64,000 nucleotides of DNA, taken from Apostichopus japonicus (taxonomy: Eukaryota > Echinodermata > Holothuroidea > Aspidochirotida > Stichopodidae). Below, piece by piece: positions 11,108-24,458 of this stretch. The notes beneath the pieces are model-generated. The model did not search any database. It saw only the letters and a program-made list of their open reading frames with translations, and was not told the origin of the DNA. Where the stretch lies: positions 6,612,501 to 6,676,500 of the forward strand of contig NC_092571.1 in the NCBI RefSeq assembly GCF_037975245.1, written 5' to 3'. How positions within the stretch are numbered: position 1 is the stretch's first letter; each line of letters begins with the position of its first letter. The translations under genes and the position numbers were made by a program.

Positions 11108-14100
11108 TAAGTAGGACATAGATATATTCATGACCCGAGAGCAACATTTAATCATGGACTACGTGTGCACGTCACGCAGCAGATTGATAATCATAAGAAT
11201 AGAATCAGTAACACTGGAAGCATACAAGCTACCAAGTTGAACCGGTGGTGTTCATAAACGTTTAGTTACAAAGTGTTCTGTATCGCAACATATAACATTG
11301 TCGTCGTAACATGAACGCTGACTCTGTTTATCCTGTCAACAGTTTACAAGTATTCTTGGAATGCAATTTGCAAAGCATATAATGTAGGCCTTTAGGCCTA
11401 TGGTTAGTCGGAACGGTGCAGAAACCAATGCGGTCATAAACACGATACAGATATTGCAGACACTGAGGACTTTGCTCTTTAGCTTGGATACCTCAGCTGC
11501 CGACAGGTGCAAACCATGCATGTTTCAATATATAATACTAAAATAGACACTAAATCTGACTTGCCATGCATTGACCGCGTTGTAAATTTACAAGAAGTTT
11601 TACACGCAACAAGGTATCGAACGAAGTTAGTATAGGCCTCATTTACGCATGCAATTAAACGATGAAACTTCGGTTCATGCAACTATGCACTTGAAGTCTA
11701 ATTTAGAATCTAGCAATAATAAAAGTATAATCATAAGTAAATAATAAATGACTAAGAGTATTATATATGTATTTGTTCTAATACGAATGAACTACAACCT
11801 AATATGTGTTTCCTTGTAATGATGGGAATGTTTATCGTTATCAGTGCTCCATCATATTGAAATCAATCAGTGCACATATCGTTAATGTTCACGAGGCTAC
11901 CATGGGCCTATATCTTGACTATCCACATATGTCTCCCTTGACTGTATGCAATCTTGCGCTCCCTTCAAATTTATGTGAAACCTTTTGAACTTGTGTTTGA
12001 AACCGCTCGTTAAAAATCAACTTTAAAGAGATTGTATTCAGTGACAATCTGTACGTGTGTTTTGTTTATTCGTCCTGTAATGAAGCAACATATTTGTATG
12101 TCAGTATGTTAGCCAACTAACTGTGGTATGTCTTCGTGTAACTAACTGTAGCTGCGCTATACATGTTACTATTTCTTTTGCGTGGTGCGCACAAGGGCAA
12201 TCCAACATTTACCTCATGTCTCGTACAACGTGCAGTGCATATGAAAGAGTTCCATGGTATCATGACATAACAGGAGCAGCCCTGCAGTAGCTCAGCTAAG
12301 CTTCTTTTTTAGAAATTTATTTTGATTGTCAATATTTCTGAGCAGTTTATCCATTTTTGGTAAACTAAAGACAAAAGCGGGATAACGGTGTCATTTCCAT
12401 TCACCTCCCATCACCATTATCCCCATTGGCTTATGCGCCTTCTTAGCAGAAAAAGTTGTACCAATGTTAGAAAGTTGTCTAAATAATTGTTTTGAAAAAA
12501 AAAAGAGACGTACGTAAAGATAAACTTTTATTTTATTTACTGAAATTAACAATGATAGATGCGACACATGATCATGGCAAGCCAGGTGCGATTAATGATT
12601 TGTGTCTCCTCATTTCAGAAATGAATTTCCCCGAATTGCGCCGCTATACATATCCTGAAATCCGGTGACTATTTCCCGAAATGGGCTGATTCAACGATTG
12701 TTAGCTAATAATTGTAACGTGTATACGAACCGCCCCTTGTGACTCCCCGAGAAATTTCCCGATATTGTCGAATTAGATAGAAAGCCTGAAGGAGATGTTA
12801 ATATTTGACTTGATAAATAGTCCCACGGGTGGAGTTATGTCCCAAAATGACGGGAAAATTAAAATCGAAGACATTTTGGTACTCAAACCAACACGCATAC
12901 TGGTCATAAGTCCTAAAATGTTAAAACCAAATTTCATGATATTGAATATGATCGGTGGCCTATACATTTCATCATAACTGAAAACTCTACAGAAGCCCCT
13001 GTTGTGTATAAAAAAAAAATTAAAAAAAAATTTCCTGAACAACTTTGGTTCACCACCGTTCAAACATTATATCCACAACATTTCAGCAGATTTGGACGAA
13101 CGCTCTTGGAGTATAGCAGTTTTTAACGTTTATAGAAAATGACCTCGCATGACCTCAAGTGGCCTTCAAATTATTATCAAATATGATTACATGTATGAAA
13201 ACTAAAGTCACACAAACCTCTCACGATATTTCAGCTAAATCAAATGGAAAATGACGAAACGGCAGTCATTCAACACGGTGGTAAACACGGCGGAATCTTA
13301 CGATAGCTATAGCTCAGCTGAAAGCTTTCAGCTGAGATAAGCATACACTTTCTAAATGCAACTATACCTATGTTGCACTGAACGGACTTAACGGTCGAGT
13401 AATCGGACAGTGCCTGAGGGCTCAGAGCAGCAGGAGACCACTGGCCTGCATACTACATAACTTCCTGATCAAATTCGATAGGCCTATAGTGCGGCTGCGT
13501 AGAAAGAACCCGTGTTATTATCTTAAAATCATAGACTAGCAAATAGTTATATTTTACTTTCATCGAAACATGTCCAGTACCGTAGAACCCTTTTAATCAT
13601 GCTTACTTGATGTTATAATATCAGTGAACTTCCACTTTAACAGTTGGACTGTTCACTAAGTTTGGACAATTTTTAGTCATCCGAAGGGGGAGGGGGTGGG
13701 GGGAATCTTCCCTTCAGTTTATTGCTGGATTGTCTGTCCTCAGTATTCTATATTCCTCAAAATATGGGATGGATACTATTCCTCGGAACCCTCCAATGAC
13801 AACCAAAACCCCTCCTATCTATGTTTGGATACTTCGTCAAAATCTCAATAGAAATAAAGTGAAACGTTCCTGACCTACCGATTGAGTATGAAAATATCAG
13901 TCTTAAACAAAACCTCTTACCACAATAACAATTTAAAAAAATGTCGTTTTAATAAACTGTCCTCGTATATCAGAAAAGCAAGGCTGTTCAAAGTAAAGAG
14001 TTTTTTTTTTTAGAGACCTTTGAATTTAAGTCGGGGCAGGTGTTCAAAAAATATATCGTTCCAAATATCGAACACTTACAACGGGGATGTATTAGTTCTG

Positions 14101-16099
14101 TGACGCTGGGTTGTTGTTAGGCTACTTACGTGAGAATGTCAAACTAGTAGTCGTTTGTTAAGACATCTTTTAATCAATCGACATGACTTTGATGACAAAA
14201 AATGGTGTTGTCCAGGATATATTTAGGCCTAATGAATCAATACAAAGCCAGTCTTTGCAAGAATGACTAGCGGGGGGGGGGGGGGGGGGGGCTACAAGCG
14301 AAGAAATATTTCGCCCTCAGGAATTTATACCAACTTGGATAATTCTTCAGTTACAAATATGACCTTGAGATCGGAACGGATTAGCCGGCCACACCTGTTA
14401 TGAACTCGTGACAGTCAATACGCTACCCATGATCTTACAATAAATCACCGGCTTCCCCGCACTTTTTGCAGCTACTGGTTAATATCTAGGCCTACCTCTG
14501 TTGTCATTCGGACATGCAACAAATACATTAAAACTTTTATGTTACTGTAACTGCAGACCCCCAGACTATTTGTAAATATGATTTCAAGCACTTGAAGAAA
14601 TTGCTTCACTAATTTACCTTACCTGTGTAATGTCGCGTATTCTAGTATTCAGTCAGTTACTGGTAGATAGATTGGTGACTATTTTGTCAATGCTTAATAG
14701 ATTATTTTCACAAATACAATAACTGGAAGTAATATGTTAAGTCCACGATAAGAAGATGTAAATGTTGAACTTGAAGCTAGTTTGTCCGTACAATGTGTTG
14801 TGTTTCTATGTAATCATAGCACGATACTGATAGTATGTTGTTTTGAACCTTAAGTTGGCGGTTTAATCAAAGTTTGCTTTGAGCATCCTTGGGAGAGGTT
14901 GATTTATATGTAATAGGATGTACCAGAAAGAAGTACGCGAACGTCTATACATCTCAGCTCAATTAATGTAAGCAATATTCTAACAAACACAAATATTGTT
15001 CTAGTCGGTCTTTGATTCGATCATTCTACAAGTTCGTTTGATCTCTCTGACTTTCTCCAAGTATTCTCATATACAGGTATAATTTTTCTTTTCATAATAC
15101 TAAAACAGGCTTTATATTATCGCGCCTTCAATCGACGGTTATTCGAGGAAAACTATAAAATGATGAATATATCTTCCCCACGGTGAATTTTGTAACGCAG
15201 AAAATTAAGTTCATCTTCTGGGGCTAAATGTGTCTCGCACACATAGGCTATATATTAGCTGGCTTATGGAAGGATGTCGAGTGCAGCGATGAGAGTATTA
15301 ATATTTGCATTCGAAGCAATCAAAGCAGGATTTTTTTTTCTATTTTTATAAACTATCACTCACAGTATGACATGTGGTGAACTTTTGTGAAATCAATGTG
15401 AGAAAGGAAAAACGGCCAACATGAAAATTAACTTTAGTATTACATTTTTTAAGTTTTCATCTCTAAGATGCTGACGACACATCAGTCTATACCTTGTAAA
15501 TATTATTGTCTCCAGAAAGGAATTATTCTTTCGACTCCCTTTTGCCCATCAAGTTACAAAGAACTGGCGTCCATAGTCTGGCTCAATGGTAGTATAAATG
15601 TAACAGTTTTTAATGTAATACCATCACCTATGTTTTCATAGAAGAGGTTGTTGTACTGATTCAGTGATCTTTAACAAAAACAACAACAAGAAAGAAGACA
15701 ACAACATCATGTATCTCATTTAAAGTAAACACTACAGACACTTCATTCACACAAAGAGGTATCACAATACAAAACAACAACAAGTCTGAGGCATATTGGA
15801 GATAATACAAAGCTTGTGTATGAAGTTACATACTGTTAAAGATAGAGCAGGCTTAAAACGAGTGGATGATATTCCATATATAGGAATGATAAGAGACGAC
15901 AGCGAAACAAAACAACTGTCCATGACCTTCAAATTGTTCAAAATACCAGATATTTTTTTTTTTATATTGCTTACCGACGGCAAAACTGAGGAATATATGC
16001 GTTGCAATGGTGATGGGATAATGTGTGCGTGTGCGTGTGCGTGTGTGAAGATGTAACGCGTAAGCATACATGTAAACATGATAACTCAACAATTACACA
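11108..16099. other. Intron 1 sequence, nothing recognised
   Basis: No exon or RNA gene is recognised. It contains a 20-bp G run at 14272-14291 and a G-rich patch near 13685-13705. CA/GT tracts lie near 16023-16046. Confidence 0.4.
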
Positions 16100-16424
16100 C
16101 AGGGGTAGGAAGCTTCTAAAAAGGGGGGGGGGCACAACATTAGAGGGCACTTTCTCATTCCACAACCACCACTCGTTTAGCTATAAACCGATACACACCG
16201 GCCATATCACTTAAATATATATGATGTGTTAGTATGCTATCAATACTATTATGGTGCACGTGAATAATTAAAATAAAATATTAAAATTAACAAAGGCTTA
16301 AGATATCCAAAAGAGTTCTTCTTCAAAGGGGCACATTTTATATCAGTAGGGCACATATGCTATTTTGGAAAAAAGTGGGGGGCACGTGCCCCCAGTGCCC
16401 TCCACCCCCCGGCTCCTACCCCTG
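16100..16424. mobile_element. Miniature element with CAGGGGTAGG inverted ends
   Basis: The left end is CAGGGGTAGGAAGC and the right end GGCTCCTACCCCTG. The flanks attacaca and ggtacacg are only a partial match, so the target duplication has decayed. G-rich inside the left end and C-rich inside the right end, like the other members in this window. Confidence 0.7.
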
Positions 16425-18935
16425 GGTACACGAAAATACACTTATTGTGTACAAGAATCCTATCGTTTTCTGTCACATCAAATGTCATTTGAAGTCAATA
16501 AAGGTAAAAGTTCAAACTTTGTAAACAGCATAACTTGAAAGGTAAAGCTTTGACAAACTTCATAAATGGCATCTGGATCAAAATCATAAATTGCAAGAAA
16601 CAACATTGTATTCTGTAGAAGTCAAAGGTCAAGTAAGGTCAACATAGGTCAAAGTATGAAACAATATAAACACTGTAGCTCCAAATGTCAATCTTAGGTT
16701 ATTATTTTTTCTGTGGATCCGACTTATTGAGAACAAGATCCTCATTGCTTTTTCTGGCAGTCAAGGCTATTATTTGGAGTCAACAGGTGTCAAAGTCTGA
16801 AATCATTTTTATCATAACTGAAGTATAGCTTGAATGACTTGATACTTGGTATGTGGATCAGGGGCGTACATTTCTCAAGGAGGGGAGGGCGGGGGGGGGG
16901 GGGGCTCTATAGTGAAGTCATTTCGACAAAGAAAAAATACATGTCGGAATGAGCCTTTACTATAAAAGTCTATGGAATTGATCTATAATAAGCCTATTTG
17001 GGTCCAGCGAGCAAAGTCTCAGCTACTGTAGCGTTTTTAGATTTTCCCTATTTTCTGATAGCGAGATTAAAAGCATAAAAATACACCTCGAGAGGTTTGC
17101 AATTTCTCTGGAAAGTGAAGTTCAAAGGCCTTGTGGGGGGTTCAGTAGGGAAAGCCTCCGAAGCTGCAGCGAGTTTTTTTTTCTGAGTGGGATATGAAGG
17201 CGTAGGGGAGAAAAAGAGAGAACGACTTTTTCTTTGTCTTCATTTTGTTTTTCCTACTCGTATTTTCATGTGTGCACAAGCACGCTGAATTCAGCTCCAA
17301 TTTTGAGCCCGACTTGGCATCGATTTGAGAATGACTTTTGATTTTGGCTATTATCTAACGCTCCAGTAGAGCTCCACCCTTTCACACAGTACAACGTTAT
17401 GTGTACAGATTTACAGTTATTATATTCTCAATGACACATGAAACGCGCGACAAAGAATCACTATCGGCCTGACACGACAAGTTCAAAGAACTCTGTACTC
17501 TAAGAGCCAATGCATCAGAAGTCGAACTGTATAGAATCAAGACACAATAATGTCTAGAAGTTTGGTTAGTACATTTCAGGCAAGTGGTTATTAAAATAAT
17601 TATTAATGCCGTATACAATCAATATAAATAAGGTACAGACATTCAGATAGTTAAATCTTCGCCTCTAGCGAGGACAGCATCGTGTTGAAATTCATCACCA
17701 ATGATGACATTGGTCATCAAGCATTTGTGTCTCGGTATACAATTGAAAGTCCCTGTTTTGGTCAGCTATATGTTTGCTAAATTTATAGCAGACTACATGT
17801 GAACGAAAACTTGTTGAAAGGTTCACCGTTCACAACTGCTGTTTAAGGTTCGTATGACCACACAATCCCCTGCCCATATAGCACACACATGTCCCCTGTG
17901 TGTTTGCTGTTTCTTAGAGCAAACAGTGTAATGGACAATGTATAGTGTTGACAAAGTATTGTTCACGGCTTCCGCGTGTTTATTATCACACAATCACTGC
18001 TCATAACACACATATGATATATGTTTAGATTCTAGTTAAGTTATAACTGAAAGAGAATGTTTAAAAGGATCAATTGTTCAGCCAGCAGTTACATGTTATG
18101 ATGACATTTATGGCAATGCTATGTATCACTGGTTCGTTTCATTTTACATTATTAATAATTCTGAATCATTTTCTCGCCGGGTGAAGCTGTGTGAAGTATT
18201 CGTCACAACCGAAGAGAGGGTTTGATCCCACTTGGATTAGTCACAGAAGTCAAGTGATCATGAATTGTTTTTACGACGCTCGCTCATCATGATTCCACAT
18301 CATAAATAATTTATGCTATAACAATCTCAATATCTTTCAGATTTGAAAAGAAGGACCTTGTTTAATGTTTAATAAATCACTACAGTATTTATACATACAG
18401 CTACTCGTCTTCAGAAGTTATGACGTCTCAATGTTAGAGGTAACAGTGGTAGCAGCTGTGCCATGAAAGAAGTAAATGTCTAATTTTAAGTTGATCAATC
18501 ACACGTAGGTGTAACTAGACGGTAGTTCATCTAGGCTTACATGATTCACCTATGGTTAACTGGTCATAACCAACACAATGTGTATTCGAAAATACAAAAG
18601 GCTATGTAACGATTAAAAAAATTGAAGTCTGATGTTTACATCCTAGCAGGATCGTCTTTAGAAACATAACTCCTAAGAAAGTACAGACAAAGCTTTGTAT
18701 GTTAAAAAAAGAGTATTATCTCGTAAATTAGGAAAGAAACACGAAACTAACTTTAAAATGATTGATGCTTCCAAAAACGTTCATTTTTATGCAACAATTA
18801 TGTTCGGCTGGGTTGGACTCCTAACTTAGTGGGACGCATACACCTCTTACTTTGTGTTGATGACCTTGCTAGCAAGTCCGCTCTGCTGCCAACATTTAAT
18901 GGAAAAGTTTTCATACCGTAGGCTATGTTAGCAGA
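16425..18935. other. Intron 1: dispersed-repeat fragments
   Basis: 16480-16860 holds tandem-like fragments of a dispersed repeat (aaggtcaa..., gtaaacagcataacttgaa), and a likely left end of another miniature element (CAGGGGCGTAC) with G runs sits near 16860. Nothing else is recognised up to 18935. Confidence 0.45.
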
Positions 18936-19470
18936 CTAAATGCCTGACACGTATGTGTTCGCAGACTCAATGTCTGACACTTATATGTTTGCAGACTCAA
19001 TGTCTGACACTCATATGTTCGCAGACTCAATGTCTGACACTTATGTGTTTGCAGACTCGGTGTCTGACACTTATGTGTTTGCAGACTCAATGTCTGACAC
19101 TTATATGTTTGCAGACTCAATGTCTGACACTTATATGTTTGCAGACTCAATATCTGATACTTATGTGTTTGTAGACTCAATGTCTGACACTTATATGTTT
19201 GCAGACTCAATGTCTGGCACTTATTTATTTGCAGACTCAATGTCTGACACTTATATGTTTGCAGACACTATGTCGAACACTATATATGTTTGCAAACTCT
19301 TTGTTTGACACTTACATGTTCGAAGACTCAATGTCTGACATTTATATGTTCTCAGCCTCAATGTCTGACACTTATACGTTCGCAGATTCAATGTCTGACA
19401 GTTACATATGTTCGCAGACTCGATGTCTGACACTTAAATGTTTGCAGATTCAATGTCTGCCACTTATAAG
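18936..19470. repeat. 30-bp tandem repeat with an internal palindrome, about 17 copies
   Basis: The unit is cagactcaatgtctgacact followed by tatatgtttg. CAGAC and GTCTG within each unit form a potential 5-bp hairpin. Because 30 is divisible by 3, long open frames appear on both strands; they are not taken as genes. Confidence 0.93.
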
Positions 19471-20466
19471 GAAGAGACAAGTGTACAACACTGCTCGTTG
19501 ATAGCTCAATTTCCAGTATTGAATTCCATATGTTATATGATCATCGTCGGCAAACTCTGTTACACATAAGGATGTGGTTTTATTCAGTAATCTTCGAAAT
19601 AAGCACTCAACTTTTGAATCAGAAACGGTTAACGTTTGCTGTAGCAGGAATATCCCTTTGAATACAACGGAAGACCTTGAAAACAGTAAAGACTTCCACG
19701 TCAATTCATATGAACGCTTGCAATTCAGCTGAGAAAAGCCAGTTGTTGCAAAAGTTTCCCACAGTTGACGTGCCTGGGCACAGGAGTGTATTGTTATACG
19801 TCACAACTAACTACTCATCAGTCGAAGCAGCTGGACATATTTCTTTTATAGACTACTCCCGGATATGAGAGAAGAGAAACAGTCGCTCTCATTGAATATC
19901 CCAAAATCAAATACTTAATAGGACGTTCGCGTAATAGAAACACGCTTCATAGCTTTCCGCCCGTCATTATGGAAATATATACCCATACGAGTATGCCCAT
20001 CCCTGCGAGACTGCCCCCTCTTAAGACGTTTACCCCTCTCCAGCAATCAAACCAAGAAAAATGTTTATATATGCAACATCAAATGCTAATATCGAGCGAA
20101 TACATTTAAGTTGATTAATTTATGCTTGGTCAGAATAAAGTACTCCTTTATGTAAGTATGTTGTGTAAGCGAATTTTCATTGTGCATAAGCTATGTATTT
20201 CTTGTGTTTCAGGGATTGTCATGCTAATGAAGTAGCGAACTGATTGAACGTTATTTGTCGGTTTCAATTACCTACTTTTAGCGTCGTTGTCTTTCTTCAG
20301 TCGTTTGCCTTGAACAATCCATCTCATCTCCTGAATTCTGATCAAGTATACTTGGTCATCGAAACCTTTATTAGTTTCATTTCGATATTGATATATCATT
20401 ATCAGAGGCTTTCATTACTTTTCAAATTTGATGAGCCATAAAGTTCTGATTTCATTTTTTCTTCAG

Positions 20467-20524
20467 AGAGCATCCTGCTTCGAGGGAGCGATTGGTTCTA
20501 GGCGAGGGTACCGATGAGCAAATA
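20467..20524 (+). CDS. ATP13A3: P5B-ATPase exon 2 (residues 6-25)
   Basis: The exon has a pyrimidine-rich acceptor (tttttcttcag) and donor ATA|GTGAGT. Read with one leading base, the frame is open and ends G-T-D-E-Q-I, running into E-C-F-G-Y of the next exon. This resembles the acidic stretch before E-I-Y-G-Y in vertebrate ATP13A3. The exon contains no usable ATG: the only one runs into TAG across the splice. The start must therefore lie upstream. Confidence 0.8.
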
Positions 20525-20603
20525 GTGAGTCTTTGAACAACACAACTTTGTATAAGTTCCGCCGGATGGTATCTTTGGAGGACACATACACCTTTCTTCA
20601 AAG

Positions 20604-20735
20604 AAATGTAGATGTTACATAGACTTAGATCGTATGTTGTATGCGTTTAAGTATGTTGAGCCTTAGGACGAAGATGAAATGTAGATTTTACATAGACTTA
20701 GATCGGATGTTGTATGTGTATAAATATGGTGAGCC
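20604..20735 (+). repeat. Two-copy direct repeat of about 65 bp in intron 2
   Basis: The segment beginning gaaatgtagatgttacatag recurs immediately downstream with a few changes, just before the GATATT array. Confidence 0.8.
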
Positions 20736-21242
20736 TTGATATTGATAATGATATTGGTATTGATCTTGATATCGGTATTGATATTGGTATTGATATTGAT
20801 ATTGATTTTGATAGTGATATTGATATTGACATTGATATTGATATTGATATTAATACTGATATTGATATTAATACTGATATTGATATTGATATTAATACTG
20901 ATATTGATATTGATTTTGATAGTGATATTGATATTGACATTGATATTGATATTGATATTAATACTGATATTGATATTGATATTAATAATGATATTGATAT
21001 TGATATTGATATTAATACTGATATTGATATTGATTTTGATATTAATACTGATATTGATATTGATTTTGATATTGATATTGGTATTGGTATTGATATTGAT
21101 ATTGATATTGATATCGGTATTGGTATTGGTATTGATATTGATATTAATACTGATATTAATACTGATATTGATATTGATATTAATACTGATATTGATATTG
21201 TATTGATATTAATACTGATATTGACATTGATATTGATATTTA
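20736..21242. repeat. GATATT hexanucleotide array in intron 2
   Basis: Roughly 500 bp of gatattgatatt with gatt/aatact variants ends about 70 bp before exon 3. Asp-Ile and Ile-Leu reading frames across it are artefacts. Confidence 0.95.
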
Positions 21243-21309
21243 TGCCTTTCCTCCTTATTTTAAACTTATTTTATTACCTGCAAGCGATTCTTAACTTTTT
21301 CCTATCTAG

Positions 21310-21477
21310 GAATGTTTTGGATACCGTCGAAATGTTCCTCGCACGATCGCCTTTTCCATCGTTGGCGTATTGACCCTTGGTTTTCTTTTCCTGGTGTTTC
21401 GATGGAAACCCAACTGGGAGATAAAGTTGATGTACGAGAGGTGTTCACTAGCTGAGGCGGATGTATTGTTAGTACGG
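21310..21477 (+). CDS. ATP13A3: P5B-ATPase exon 3 (N-terminal membrane segment, residues 26-81)
   Basis: The exon begins G-Y-R-R-N and continues through a hydrophobic run (I-A-F-S-I-V-G-V-L-T-L-G-F-L-F-L-V-F) to R-W-K-P-N-W, then L-A-E-A-D-V-L-L-V-R. This is the typical P5B N-terminal insertion before the core, where family members dip into the membrane and sense lipids. The acceptor is ctatctag and the donor CGG|GTAAGT, phase 0 at both ends. A hexanucleotide array ends about 70 bp before the acceptor. Confidence 0.95.
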
Positions 21478-22403
21478 GTAAGTCGCACTATCGGTCTGAG
21501 CTACAGCTTTGTAGATTTGGAAGTTAAACACTTGTCAAATACATTAACTTATCGTCTGATTACAAACCCCTCTTAAAGGTAAAATGAAAATAATTTGATA
21601 TTATTTTGTAATTTTTTTTGTTATATACATCTTAAATTACACTCAGGATGTACAAATGGTTTAATTCAACTGTAAGGATGCCTTAAGGTACAAAATTTAA
21701 ATGTGATATGTAGTATACGTTTAAATACAGATTTATCTTTTGAGAAATTATCCTCTATTGGAGCTGAGCATTTAGCACACAAGACTATTAGGTCAGTTTC
21801 TCAGATGAAGCACAAAACACGATAGGAAAACGTTAGACTCTCAACTGGAATGAATACTCAGTTAAAATTTTGTCAATGAAAACTGGGATTTTATTTTATT
21901 CAAGTGTGGTCTATTGTTTATGAAAGGTTAAGACAACTAGTTTTCGTTGAGTTATTAGAATTTACGAAACAAAAGGATTATCATTAAAACAAATTTAGGC
22001 ATGCAATGAGGACCTGACGTCATCATCTCGGAAGCCTTAAATGAGCATCATTCAAATGTGAATATCTTGAAACCTAAATAGCTATAGAAACGGTACTAGC
22101 ATTCATTTTTTGTGACATATCAAAACTAAATTCTACCTTAAGTCATATATTTAACATATTATATCTATACAACACTGAGGGGTAATTCATTGCAGTTATT
22201 TTACTTCATAAAGGAGATCACCATGTATAAAACTACGCATATGGTTAGAAATTTGTAAAATCTGCCTGGGTAAACAACCTGAAAGGAAGGGTTTTGCAAG
22301 ATAAGTTTCAATTCCGGCTCACCCAGTGTGATCCTGATTTTTTACGTATGCCTATTTGAGGATTGTCTGTCATACTATTGTAAGAATTTTTCTTCTATCC
22401 TAG

Positions 22404-22462
22404 GATGTTCACCAAAGATGGCACACAGCCCCTGTACGGAACGAACCCATAGAGTTACCCTC
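22404..22462 (+). CDS. ATP13A3: P5B-ATPase exon 4 (residues 82-101)
   Basis: A 59-nt exon between tatcctag and TC|GTAAGT. It encodes D-V-H-Q-R-W-H-T-A-P-V-R-N-E-P, which corresponds to the cytosolic segment after the N-terminal hairpin. It starts in phase 0 and ends with two bases of a Ser codon completed by the next exon. Confidence 0.9.
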
Positions 22463-22975
22463 GTAAGTTATTTTACGTCTCGGTGATGTATTTGTTAGGA
22501 TGTCTTATTATTATATTAAAGACGAGTACAGTAAATGAGTAATTTACTATAAATTTTGCATAAATTACCTTCATTTGTTTGAAACTGTACTCAATATGTC
22601 ATCTTTTCCCTGTAAAGTCAGAGTCAATTTAAAGGGTAGTCTATATATCCGATTTAGAAATAATAAGTTTTAAGTTTTAATCCTAAGCGTAAAATTCATA
22701 AATAAGATATACGTGGCTCGTCAATGGCAGTAAAGTGTGTAATTGTAAATCTAATATATCTTTTGCAATACACACTTCAAAATATTGATATCCGAAACAA
22801 ATAAATAACAATTTACAGCTTCTTTTTTTTTCTTTTTTTTTGCACCAATACAACTTTATCCGTATCAACATCTAGTGCACACACGAAATTGTACGTTATT
22901 TATAAGTCTTTTAATTACTCTCGTTGACTGCATACAAGGTTTTCATTCAGTTACGAGAGTCACTGGAATAAAAGG

Positions 22976-23374
<399 letters not shown>

Positions 23375-24307
23375 AAGCAATGCCGCCTGTCATTGCTGGT
23401 TGTTGACATACTGGTTAAAAAGGCAGAATTCCTCTACCAAAATTGGTCATTGCTTGCCCATGCAGTAGTGAGCTAACAATGGTTAAGGAAATATGAACAC
23501 TCCTTATACTTGATACGTTATATGCTAGAAAACATGAAACATTGGCTAAAGAAAATGTTGTGGTTTGCTGTAGCTAAATATATATACATAGGATGCGTTG
23601 CATGTATTATACACGGTGGATCTTGTACACGGTGGAGCTTGGCATACAAATCTGGCGCCATGTAATTGCTGATAATTGTCAGCTTTTTAATTAAATCCAA
23701 AGGATGAGCGATCTGTTTTTTATCCAGTCTTAAAACTCCTTGAATGAAATTTGTTTGTAATTTGTGTTTAACCTTTCATACGTGGTTACTGGGTAATCGT
23801 TCAGTGGTTCGTGTGAATCATCCATTGCGTTGGTAACTTCGCACTTCTTGACATTGGGTTTATTAATAGTTGACTCTATAGATGCCGTGTATGCTACTGA
23901 TTCTTTTACGTAATTAGTGGTTCAAACAACGTGACGAACGACTATAGGTAAAGAAAGATTTCTTTAGACAATCTGTAGTAGGCATATATTTGCATTCAAT
24001 TTGGAGTTTAGCGAAATTAGGGCCTTCTATTGTAATACAGCATGAGTATACTCATAAGTATACTGAGTGAATGCCTTTGTAGCCTATTACCATAAAACAA
24101 TGCACAATTAACCATGACAGGCACATGTGGATCACACATTGTACTAACACATCATTACAGTGAGTGTGTGATGTTTCTATACATATGGCATTTATGTAGC
24201 CATGCATGATCAAGGCAGCATCAGTGTATATTCAAACCATGCCTTAGTTGATAAGAAAAAATCGTTTCATTTGCAGCATTGTGTGAATTTTGTCTTTTCC
24301 TTCACAG

Positions 24308-24458
24308 AGAAAAGAGACGCCGTCGTGAGGACTACTGCATCAATGGCAGCCCCTCGGTAAAGGTTACGGTTGAGAATTCCGATGTCGGGGAAAAGGTAGA
24401 GTTTGTTCCAAACGACATGACGTCAGATCGAAACAAGAATTTTAAAGTAATTGAACAA
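24308..24458 (+). CDS. ATP13A3: P5B-ATPase exon 5 (variable charged linker, residues 101-151)
   Basis: The acceptor is cttcacag; the first base completes the Ser codon. The exon encodes a charged, low-conservation linker (E-K-R-R-R-R-E-D-Y...). Two in-phase donors are possible: GTAATT after 24446 and GTAGGT after 24458, giving or omitting V-I-E-Q. I chose the longer. This region is also variable in length and sequence in vertebrate paralogues. Confidence 0.85.

Noticed and set aside
18923-19501. Asp-Ser-Met-Ser-Asp-Thr repeat protein
   Set aside because: It comes from the 30-bp satellite. Both strands are open for the same arithmetic reason, and there is no gene context.
20205-20260. Possible 5' UTR exon after tgtgtttcag at 20211
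   Set aside because: The acceptor is fair, but no donor in a useful position could be identified and the sequence has an early in-frame stop.
20714-21373. 219-residue Asp-Ile repeat protein
   Set aside because: It is the GATATT microsatellite running into exon 3 in the wrong frame.
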